A stretch of DNA of 7,791 nt from DATIXD01 sp035518875 (GTDB taxonomy: Bacteria > Pseudomonadota > Gammaproteobacteria > Methylococcales > Methylococcaceae): assembly GCA_035518875.1 (NCBI GenBank), contig DATIXD010000054.1, forward strand, positions 1 through 7,791, written 5' to 3'. The stretch's first letter is position 1. Each line of letters begins with the position of its first letter. The position numbers were made by a program, and so were the translations under genes. The notes beneath the pieces are model-generated. The model had not been told where the DNA came from. It was given only the letters and a program-made list of their open reading frames with translations, and did not search any database. Below are positions 1 through 5,888 of the stretch, one piece after another.

Positions 1-19
1 ACCTACATGGGCCAACACT

Positions 20-89
20 GTTCGCCACAAGCGAACCTCCTTTTCCCAGCGAAGTCTGGGAAAAGGCCTAGTTTCTTAGAAACTGCCTT
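20..89. repeat. Three adjacent inverted repeats (hairpin cluster)
   Basis: Three dyads lie in 70 bases. The first has arms GTTCGC (20-25) and GCGAAC (31-36) with a 5-base loop. The second has perfect 11-base arms CCTTTTCCCAG (39-49) and CTGGGAAAAGG (56-66) with a 6-base loop. The third has arms AGTTTCT (70-76) and AGAAACT (78-84) around one base. AAGGC (63-67) can also pair with GCCTT (85-89), extending the third hairpin while breaking the second. No T-run follows on either strand, so a classical intrinsic terminator is not supported. The pairing is directly visible; the function is unknown. Confidence 0.6.
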
Positions 90-270
90 CAGATTTACTG
101 CGCAACCGTGATTTGGGCGTCGGCGGTGCTCGCGATGGTGATGAAAAGCATCCAGGTTTTTCACCCTTACCGGGAGTCCCATTTTAGCTTCCGGAGAAAT
201 GGTCATGGACCCCTCGTACACTCCGGTTGCCGCGCTCCGGCCGCGCCCGCCTGACGGCCGCTCGCTACGA

Positions 271-300
271 TTGAAGAGGGCTTGTTAGACTCCCCAAAAT
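271..300 (+). promoter_or_regulatory. Weak candidate promoter for the rdgB-like gene
   Basis: TTGAAG (271-276) and CAAAAT (295-300) are separated by 18 bases. Each matches the sigma-70 hexamers at four of six positions. They lie a sensible 27 bases before the ATG at 328. This is the best candidate I see in the region, but matches this poor are common by chance. Confidence 0.25.
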
Positions 301-327
301 GGTTGCGCAATCGCTTGGGAACGGAAC

Positions 328-927
328 ATGACCGAAAAAATCGTGCTCGCCAGCAACAATCCCGGAAAAATTGCGGAAATCCAATCCATGCTGACAGGGC
401 GAGGCATGGAAATCCTGCCGCAGTCGGTTTTCGTCGACTTCGAGGCCGAGGAAACCGGCCTGTCTTTTCTCGAAAACGCGATCCTCAAGGCGCGTCACGC
501 GGCGCACTGGAGCGGCCTTGCGGCCATCGCCGACGATTCGGGGTTGGAGGTGGACGCGCTCGGCGGTGCGCCCGGCGTGTTTTCCGCCCGCTATGCCGGC
601 GCCGGCGCATCCGATCGGGCGAATAACGCCAAGTTGCTGCGGGACTTGGCGGGGATTCCCGACGAACGGCGCACCGCTCGTTTCCGCTGTGTCATGGTGT
701 ATCTGCGTCACGCCGACGATCCCGACCCGCTGATCGGCCAAGGCGTCTGGGAAGGCCGCATCCTGCAGGCGCCCAGGGGGACGGGCGGTTTCGGCTACGA
801 TCCTTTGTTCTACGTTCCCGAAACCCACTGCGCCTCGGCCGAACTCGCTCCGGAAGAGAAAAACCGCCGGAGCCATCGAGGCAAGGCGCTGCGGGATCTG
901 GTGGCCCAACTTGCGTTGATGGCCTGA
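328..927 (+). CDS. rdgB: RdgB/HAM1-family non-canonical purine NTP pyrophosphatase
   Basis: This cytosolic house-cleaning enzyme hydrolyses dITP, ITP and XTP to the monophosphate plus pyrophosphate, keeping deaminated purines out of DNA and RNA. At 199 residues it is the usual family length. All hallmark motifs are visible: SNNPGK (residues 9-14) at the N-terminus for phosphate binding; ADDSGLEVDAL (68-78), whose Asp69 matches the catalytic Asp of E. coli RdgB; SARYAG (86-91); GTGGFGYDPLF (151-161); and SHRGKAL (182-188), the base-recognition end. The ATG at 328 follows a GGGAACGGA purine-rich stretch and places SNNPGK at the expected distance from the N-terminus. The gene is followed by a 103-base gap with its own promoter, so it is probably a separate transcription unit. 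The hemW and yggS-type neighbours common in gammaproteobacteria are absent. The family assignment is firm; exact substrate preference is by homology. Confidence 0.96.
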   Translation: MTEKIVLASNNPGKIAEIQSMLTGRGMEILPQSVFVDFEAEETGLSFLENAILKARHAAHWSGLAAIADDSGLEVDALGGAPGVFSARYAGAGASDRANNAKLLRDLAGIPDERRTARFRCVMVYLRHADDPDPLIGQGVWEGRILQAPRGTGGFGYDPLFYVPETHCASAELAPEEKNRRSHRGKALRDLVAQLALMA

Positions 928-953
928 GCTCAGTTTTACGGCGTCTGCCGCCG

Positions 954-981
954 ATGACATTGGCGATAAACGTGCCATAAT
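954..981 (+). promoter_or_regulatory. Sigma-70-like promoter of the LOG-kinase-epsilon genes
   Basis: ATGACA (954-959) and CATAAT (976-981) each match the consensus at five of six positions and are separated by 16 bases. Transcription would begin near 988, giving a leader of about 43 bases before the ATG at 1031. It lies in the only sizeable gap between rdgB and the next gene, which suggests the downstream block is transcribed independently. Confidence 0.55.
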
Positions 982-1030
982 TCTTCGCGACAGCCCTCTA
1001 TTCATCAGCTCACTCACCCAGCACGCAACC

Positions 1031-1726
1031 ATGATAGAAGACCTCAAAGGCGACGAATCCTGGCGCATGTTCAGGATCATCAGCGAATTCACCGAAGGTT
1101 TCGACAAGCTTGCCGATATCCAGTACGCTGTGTCCATATTCGGCTCCGCCCGGCTCAAGCCCGAGACCCCTTATTACCAAGCGGCGCAAACCATCGCCGA
1201 AATCCTGTCCAGCAATGGTTATTCGATCATCAGCGGCGGCGGCCCCGGCATAATGGAAGCCGCCAACAAAGGTGCATGGCTGAAGAATGCGCCGTCCGTC
1301 GGTCTGAACATCCAGCTCCCCAGTGAGCAGCGACCCAATGGCTATCAGAACATCGCCCTGGAATTCCGCTATTTCTTCGCCCGCAAGGTGATGTTCGTCA
1401 AATACTCGATCGGATATGTCTGCTTGCCCGGTGGATTCGGCACCTTGGACGAGTTCTTCGAAGCGCTCACCCTGATGCAGACGCACAAGATTCACCCCAT
1501 GCCGCTGATTCTGTTTGGTTGCGAATATTGGTCGGGTCTGTTGGACTGGCTCAAGAAGAACCTGGTGGGAAACGATCTGATCGAAGCCCACGAATTGAAT
1601 TACATTACCGTCACTGATGACCCGCTTGAAGTGATCGACATCATGAATAAGCATCGGGAGTGGAAGCTGAAAAAAATTCTCGAGGCCACGGCTTCTTCCG
1701 CCCCGGATCAGATCAAAATCAAATGA
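1031..1726 (+). CDS. LOG-family (TIGR00730) nucleoside 5'-monophosphate phosphoribohydrolase
   Basis: LOG-fold proteins cleave the N-glycosidic bond of AMP-like or cytokinin nucleotides, releasing the base and ribose 5-phosphate. The 231-residue protein has the family Rossmann core. VSIFGSAR (34-41) is the first strand and loop, GGGPGIMEAANKG (69-81) is the nucleotide-binding loop, FARKVM (116-121) carries the conserved Arg-Lys, and PGGFGTLDE (133-141) matches the diagnostic PGGxGTxxE motif. A 30-residue leader (SWRMFRIISEF at 10-20) is typical of a longer bacterial subgroup, supporting the ATG at 1031 although no clear Shine-Dalgarno precedes it. The C-terminal tail (about 210-231) is Lys-rich and probably flexible. 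It is the first gene after the promoter at 954-981, and the kinase-like gene starts 55 bases downstream. The fold is certain; whether the natural substrate is AMP, another NMP or a cytokinin-type nucleotide cannot be read from the sequence. Confidence 0.92.
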   Translation: MIEDLKGDESWRMFRIISEFTEGFDKLADIQYAVSIFGSARLKPETPYYQAAQTIAEILSSNGYSIISGGGPGIMEAANKGAWLKNAPSVGLNIQLPSEQRPNGYQNIALEFRYFFARKVMFVKYSIGYVCLPGGFGTLDEFFEALTLMQTHKIHPMPLILFGCEYWSGLLDWLKKNLVGNDLIEAHELNYITVTDDPLEVIDIMNKHREWKLKKILEATASSAPDQIKIK

Positions 1727-1781
1727 GCATCAGCCTTGGGACAGCATAAGGAACCATCAGCAAATCGAGAGAAACGCCGCC

Positions 1782-2501
1782 ATGCCTACCGATCCTCTCA
1801 TCTATCTGCAGACCCTCCTTTCCAAGGATTACGTCTCCGCCCAATACGCCAAAAGCCGAAAAAAGAAGGAGCACGAGCCGCTCGTCATCACCTTGTCGCG
1901 CGATTACGGCGCACTGGGCGAAACCATCGCGAAGCAGCTCGCCGAATGCCTGGGCATTCCGGTTTACGACCAGGAAATACTGGAAATGGTCGCTAAGCGC
2001 GCCAAGACCGACAAATTTTATTTACAAGCCCATGACGAGCAGGCTGGAGCCGGCGTCACCACTTTTTTATATAGCCTCCTCAGCGGTTCCACGACCACCC
2101 TGGAAAGTTACCGCCGCCATCTCTATGAGACCGTCCTGGACATCGCCCGCAAGGACTGCCTGATTATCGGGCGCGGCGCGCATTTGATCCTCAGCGCCAA
2201 GAAAGTGTTTCGCGTGCGTATCGTCGGCTCGGAGCCGGTGTGCGCCAATCGAATCGCCACCGAACTCAGCATTCCGCTCCGGGAAGCCGAGCAGAGGGTC
2301 AACGAAATCAACAGCAAACGGCACAAGTCCGTAATGAACCTGTACAGCGACAGCTTCGAGCATTGCTCGCTGGAAGTCGCCAAGAATTTCGATCTGATCA
2401 TTAATACCGACCATATTCCCGCCGAAGGCGCGATGCCGGTGATCCTGATGGCCATGCAACAGTCGGGCTTCGATTTGTCCGAAGCGAGGCTTGCGGGATG
2501 A
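1782..2501 (+). CDS. Cytidylate-kinase-like family protein (Cytidylate_kin2 type)
   Basis: This 239-residue protein resembles the cytidylate-kinase-like family (Pfam Cytidylate_kin2), whose members are usually annotated only by fold. After a Lys-rich N-terminal extension (1-31) comes ITLSRDYGALGETIAK (36-51), in the position of the P-loop. The classical GxxxxGK(S/T) lysine is missing, as I recall it is in this family, and the usual GSGG is GALG here. VYDQEIL (61-67) follows, then IIGRGAHLIL (128-137), RVRIVGSE (144-151), a helical segment rich in Arg and Glu (156-184), and FDLIINTD (203-210) near the end. The start at 1782 has GAGAGA (1767-1772) 9 bases upstream, the same arrangement as the PPDK gene. 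Its stop overlaps the next start as ATGA, implying translational coupling to the epsilon-subunit gene. The fold is likely; kinase activity and substrate are unproven. Confidence 0.82.
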   Translation: MPTDPLIYLQTLLSKDYVSAQYAKSRKKKEHEPLVITLSRDYGALGETIAKQLAECLGIPVYDQEILEMVAKRAKTDKFYLQAHDEQAGAGVTTFLYSLLSGSTTTLESYRRHLYETVLDIARKDCLIIGRGAHLILSAKKVFRVRIVGSEPVCANRIATELSIPLREAEQRVNEINSKRHKSVMNLYSDSFEHCSLEVAKNFDLIINTDHIPAEGAMPVILMAMQQSGFDLSEARLAG

Positions 2502-2947
2502 TCGAATCGCCGCGTCATTTACTACAGGTCGAAATCGCCGACGTGAGCCAGCAAATTTTTTCCGGACCGTGCAGCAGCGTGGTGGCGCCGGCGGCGCTCG
2601 GCGAAGTCTGCATTCTGCCGCGCCACACGCCCTTCCTGACCAAGCTCCTACCGGGTGAAGTGCGGCTGGAAACCGATCAGGGCGAGAAACGCTTCTTTTT
2701 CGTCTCCGGCGGCTACATGGAAGTGCAGCGCACCTCTGCGACCATACTCGCCGACCAGATGCTGCGATCCGAGGAGATCGATCGGGAGGCGGCGCTCGAA
2801 GCCAAGCGCAACGCGGAAGCCATCCTCAAGGAGAGTCATTTGTTCACCGAGCGTGATCAAGCCAAGCTGCAACTGGTCAAGGCGCTCGCCCAGTTGCGGG
2901 TCCTCGATCACGTCCGCATCACCCAGTTGCACAAACACCACCGCTAG
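2498..2947 (+). CDS. Stand-alone F1F0 ATP synthase epsilon subunit homologue
   Basis: The 149-residue protein aligns by eye along the whole length of AtpC (139 residues in E. coli). The N-terminal beta-sandwich carries VEIADVSQQIFSG (11-23), GEVCILPRHTPFLTKLLPG (35-53) and FFFVSGGYMEVQ (66-77). The two-helix C-terminal hairpin spans about 91-140 and ends in AQLRVLDHVRI. In F1, epsilon contacts gamma and c-ring and acts as an intrinsic inhibitor and ATP sensor. No other ATP synthase gene lies in the window. The gene follows the kinase-like gene with a 4-base ATGA overlap and has GAGG (2486-2489) 8 bases before the ATG. In the I/LDxxRA ATP-binding motif, residues 94-99 read IDREAA, so the Arg is replaced by Ala98. 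It may be a paralogue of the operonic atpC, a subunit of a second ATPase, or a repurposed regulator. I leave the symbol blank because an operonic atpC probably exists elsewhere. Confidence 0.88.
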   Translation: MIESPRHLLQVEIADVSQQIFSGPCSSVVAPAALGEVCILPRHTPFLTKLLPGEVRLETDQGEKRFFFVSGGYMEVQRTSATILADQMLRSEEIDREAALEAKRNAEAILKESHLFTERDQAKLQLVKALAQLRVLDHVRITQLHKHHR

Positions 2948-2977
2948 CCTGGCTGCCGTCTGAATTTGCCGCCAGGC
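2947..2977 (+). repeat. Intergenic hairpin between epsilon-subunit gene and PPDK gene
   Basis: Perfect 7-base arms GCCTGGC (2947-2953) and GCCAGGC (2971-2977) flank a 17-base loop, beginning on the last base of the epsilon-gene stop codon. No T-run follows, so it is not a standard terminator. It could stabilise mRNA ends or adjust the ratio of upstream and downstream transcript. Confidence 0.4.
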
Positions 2978-3017
2978 GTTGACACCTATCTAACTAAATG
3001 ACGAGAGAGACCATCAC

Positions 3018-5738
3018 ATGAGCAAGAAACACGTGTATTCCTTCGCCGAAGGCGACGGCAAGAACAAGCATCTTTTGGGCGGTAAGGGCGCGAATCTGTG
3101 CGAGATGACCCAGATTGGCCTTAACGTGCCGCCGGGATTCGTGATCACCACGGAAGCCTGCCTGGAATATCTGGACCGCAAAACCCTGCCGGCGGGACTT
3201 CTAGAGGTGGTCGGCAACCATATCCGCCTGTTGGAAGAGAAAACCGGCAAGCGTTTCGGTGGCGAATACAACCCGCTGCTGGTTTCCGTGCGCTCGGGCT
3301 CTGCCATGTCCATGCCCGGCATGATGGATACCATCCTGAATCTGGGCCTGAATGCGACAACTCTGCCGGGCCTGATCAAGCAAACCAATAACGAACGCTT
3401 CGGCTACGATGCCTATCGCCGCTTCATCCAGTTGTTCGGCAAGGTTGCTCTCGGCGTTCCGGACGCGCTGTTCGACGAGGAATTCGACGAGGTTAAGCGG
3501 CAGGCCGGCGTCAAGGCCGATGTGGGCCTTAACGCCGGGCACCTCAAGGAGGTCAGCGAACGCTTCCTGAACGTCGTTCACCGCCATACAGGCAAACCTT
3601 TCCCATCGGACGTTTTCGAGCAGCTGGAAATCGCCATCAAAGCGGTATTCAACTCCTGGATGGGCAAGCGCGCTATCGATTACCGGCGGGAGTTCCACAT
3701 CACACCCGACATGGCTAATGGCACCGCGGTCAACGTGGTGACCATGGTGTTTGGCAACATGGGCAACGACTGCGCCACCGGCGTGGGTTTCACCCGTAAC
3801 CCGGGCACCGGCGAGAACGAGATGTATGGCGAATATCTGGTCAACGCCCAGGGCGAGGACGTGGTGGCCGGCATCCGCACGCCCAAGCCGGTGCAGGCAA
3901 TGCGGCAGGAGATGCCAGAGCTCTACCGCCAGCTCGTCGAGCTGCGCGACAAGCTGGAAGCCCACTACAGGGAAGTTCAGGACTATGAGTACACCATTGA
4001 GAAAGGCACACTCTACTGCTTGCAGACCCGCAACGGCAAGATGAACGCACAGGCGATGGTGCGCAGTTCCGTGGACATGTTCAGCGAGGGGCTGATCTCC
4101 AAGAATCAGGCGTTGCTGCGGGTCAAGCCCGAGGTTCTGGAGCAGCTGTTGCACCCGCGCCTCGACCCGAACCATGCGCACAAACCGTTGGCCCAAGGCT
4201 TGCCGGCCTCTCCCGGCGCGGCCAGCGGTCGTTGCGTCTTCGACGCCGATCAGGCGGAGATACTGGGACGGGCCGGGCAGAAGGTCATCCTGGTCCGCGA
4301 GGAAACCAAGCCCGAGGACATCCACGGCTTCTTCGCCTCCCAAGGCATCCTGACCAGCCGGGGGGGCAAGACTTCCCATGCGGCAGTGGTCGCACGCGGC
4401 ATGGGCAAAGCCTGCGTCGCCGGCGCCGAGGGCATCAAGGTCCATACAAGGGCGCGGCAAGCGACGGTGGGTGAGGTCACCCTCCGCGAAGGCGACGTCA
4501 TCACGATCGACGGCAGCACGGGCGATGTTTATCTGGGCGAAATTCCCACCATCGATCCGACGTTTTCCGACGAATTGAAGACGGTCCTGAGTTGGGCCGA
4601 CGACATTTCCCACCTGCAAATCATGGCTAACGCCGACACGCCCGCAGCCGCGCAACTCGCGCTGGATTACGGCGCCATGGGCATCGGCCTGTGCCGCACC
4701 GAACGTATGTTCAACGCCACCGACCGGCTGCCCATCGTGGTGGAGATGATCCTGGCGCATACTCTCGAGGAACGACAGGCCGCACTGGACAAGCTGCTCC
4801 CCATCCAGCGCGAGGATTTCAAGGAAATCTTCAAGATCATGGCCCCCCGGCCGGTGACGGTGCGCCTGCTCGACCCGCCCATGCACGAATTCTTGCCCGG
4901 CGAACACCAGCTCGAAGACGAGCTGCGGGCGCTGGAGCAGTACCGGATGATGGTCCGGGGCCGAGCTGCGGCCTTCGGTGCGCTGAATGTGTCCTGTGGC
5001 TCGGACAATGTCAGCGAGGAGCAGGTCAACGCTGTGATCGCCAAGAAAGAAATGATGCTGCGCAAGGTGCGCGAACTCTACGAAGTGAATCCCATGCTCG
5101 GTCACCGAGGCGTCCGCCTGGGGATGACCTATCCGGAGATTTACGAGATGCAGATCCGCGGCATCCTTGAAGCCACTGCGCAGTGCCAGAAAGAAGGTGT
5201 ACCGGTGGCGCCGGAGATCATGGTGCCGCAGGTCATCACCTCGCAGGAACTACGCATCGTCAAGGCATCGGTGGACAAGATCCAGGCCGAGATCGAAAAC
5301 CAGTATGGGCTGAAGCTCAGCTTCAAATTCGGCAGTATGGTCGAAACCGTCCGCGCCTGCATGCGCGCGCAGGAGTTGGCCGAAGTCGCCGAGTTCTTCT
5401 CCTTCGGCACCAACGACTTGACCCAGGCGACGTTCTCGTTCTCGCGCGAGGACGCGGAGAACAAGTTCCTGCCGCTGTATACCGACCACGGCATCCTGAA
5501 GGACAACCCCTTCGAGGTGCTGGACATGAACGGGGTGGGCGCGCTGATGCAGATGACCGTGGAGCGCGGCCGGCAAACCAAGAACCATCTCAAGGTCGGC
5601 ATCTGCGGCGAACAGGGCGGACATCCTGAGTCGATCCGCTTCTGCCAGAAGATCGGCCTGAATTACGTTTCCTGCTCCGCCCCCCGCGTCCCCATCGCCC
5701 GACTGGCGGCAGCCCACGCCAAGCTGCTGGAGAAGTAA
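3018..5738 (+). CDS. ppdK: Pyruvate, phosphate dikinase
   Basis: PPDK catalyses pyruvate + ATP + Pi = PEP + AMP + PPi in the cytosol, running toward PEP for gluconeogenesis or toward ATP and pyruvate in PPi-based glycolysis. The 906-residue protein is full length, slightly longer than the 874-residue Clostridium symbiosum enzyme. Domains run in order. The N-terminal ATP-grasp part (about 1-345) has GGKGANLCEM (21-30) and SGSAMSMPGMMDT (93-105). The swivelling phosphohistidine domain (about 390-510) has TSRGGKTSHAAVVARGMG (446-463), with catalytic His454 and Thr452 at the position regulated by DUF299-type bifunctional kinases in other PPDKs. The C-terminal PEP/pyruvate barrel (about 520-900) has GLCRTERMF (557-565), FGTNDLTQ (796-803) and ICGEQGGHP (862-870), with Cys863 as the general acid/base. 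GAGAGA (3003-3008) lies 9 bases before the ATG. A 70-base gap separates it from the epsilon gene, and a terminator follows. PEP synthase is excluded by the ATP-grasp and C-terminal motifs. Confidence 0.98.
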   Translation: MSKKHVYSFAEGDGKNKHLLGGKGANLCEMTQIGLNVPPGFVITTEACLEYLDRKTLPAGLLEVVGNHIRLLEEKTGKRFGGEYNPLLVSVRSGSAMSMPGMMDTILNLGLNATTLPGLIKQTNNERFGYDAYRRFIQLFGKVALGVPDALFDEEFDEVKRQAGVKADVGLNAGHLKEVSERFLNVVHRHTGKPFPSDVFEQLEIAIKAVFNSWMGKRAIDYRREFHITPDMANGTAVNVVTMVFGNMGNDCATGVGFTRNPGTGENEMYGEYLVNAQGEDVVAGIRTPKPVQAMRQEMPELYRQLVELRDKLEAHYREVQDYEYTIEKGTLYCLQTRNGKMNAQAMVRSSVDMFSEGLISKNQALLRVKPEVLEQLLHPRLDPNHAHKPLAQGLPASPGAASGRCVFDADQAEILGRAGQKVILVREETKPEDIHGFFASQGILTSRGGKTSHAAVVARGMGKACVAGAEGIKVHTRARQATVGEVTLREGDVITIDGSTGDVYLGEIPTIDPTFSDELKTVLSWADDISHLQIMANADTPAAAQLALDYGAMGIGLCRTERMFNATDRLPIVVEMILAHTLEERQAALDKLLPIQREDFKEIFKIMAPRPVTVRLLDPPMHEFLPGEHQLEDELRALEQYRMMVRGRAAAFGALNVSCGSDNVSEEQVNAVIAKKEMMLRKVRELYEVNPMLGHRGVRLGMTYPEIYEMQIRGILEATAQCQKEGVPVAPEIMVPQVITSQELRIVKASVDKIQAEIENQYGLKLSFKFGSMVETVRACMRAQELAEVAEFFSFGTNDLTQATFSFSREDAENKFLPLYTDHGILKDNPFEVLDMNGVGALMQMTVERGRQTKNHLKVGICGEQGGHPESIRFCQKIGLNYVSCSAPRVPIARLAAAHAKLLEK

Positions 5739-5747
5739 CCAGCTTCC

Positions 5748-5782
5748 CGCGCCGGAGCCTCGGGTTCCGGCGCGCCTTTATT
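5748..5782 (+). terminator. Rho-independent terminator after ppdK
   Basis: CGCGCCGGAGCC (5748-5759) pairs with GGTTCCGGCGCG (5763-5774), including one G-T pair, around a TCG loop. The sequence CCTTTATT follows. It starts 10 bases past the ppdK stop codon. The T-run lies only on the plus-strand side, so it should act on the ppdK transcript. Confidence 0.85.
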
Positions 5783-5797
5783 CAGGTTTCCGCGCAA

Positions 5798-5811
5798 GGC
5801 TCCGGGGAGCC
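5798..5811. repeat. Short inverted repeat in the convergent gap
   Basis: GGCTCC (5798-5803) and GGAGCC (5806-5811) are separated by two bases. It lies between the ppdK terminator and the end of the converging aldehyde dehydrogenase gene. No T-run follows on the minus strand, so it is at best a weak terminator for that gene. Confidence 0.3.
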
Positions 5812-5888
5812 ACTTCAGTCTTCCCGCCCACGCTTGGCCGGATGAATAAGGGGACACACAGACGGGGATCGGGCTTTATCCGCCCTAA

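Larger units (their letters stand above)
1..327. other. Non-coding left flank with a hairpin cluster
   Basis: I see no supportable gene in these 327 bases. A minus-strand open frame (221 to 3) would encode 72 residues rich in His and Arg, but it has no recognisable domain and no good ribosome binding site, so I do not call it. The left part (20-89) is packed with inverted repeats, listed separately. The right part (about 225-265) is very GC-rich and contains CGGCCG palindromes. It leads into the short upstream region of the rdgB-like gene. The stretch could be a remnant of an interspersed repeat or the 3' region of a gene left of the window. Confidence 0.5.

Noticed and set aside
39..66. The 11-base hairpin as an intrinsic terminator
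   Set aside because: No T-run follows the stem on either strand; the T and A runs are within the stem itself.
20..89. The inverted repeats as an integron attC site or tRNA
   Set aside because: The paired arms do not carry the attC core-site consensus, and no cloverleaf or T-loop sequence can be built.
3..221. A 72-codon minus-strand open frame at the left edge
   Set aside because: No recognised domain, no good ribosome binding site, and it runs through all three hairpins. Composition looks like translated non-coding DNA.
265..1158. A 297-codon minus-strand open frame across rdgB and the start of the LOG gene
   Set aside because: It is antisense to two genes with clear family motifs and crosses an intergenic promoter region. 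No domain is recognised.
2947..2977. The 7-base hairpin as terminator of the epsilon-subunit gene
   Set aside because: The loop is 17 bases and no T-run follows.
2979..2984. A perfect TTGACA as -35 box of a ppdK promoter
   Set aside because: No acceptable -10 hexamer lies 16-18 bases downstream (the bases there are the GAGAGA ribosome site), and transcription would start at or inside the coding sequence.
3201..5105. A 634-codon open frame on the minus strand inside ppdK
   Set aside because: It is fully antisense to a gene with intact catalytic motifs and shows the His/Arg/Gly-rich composition of a shadow frame in GC-rich DNA. It has no recognisable domain.
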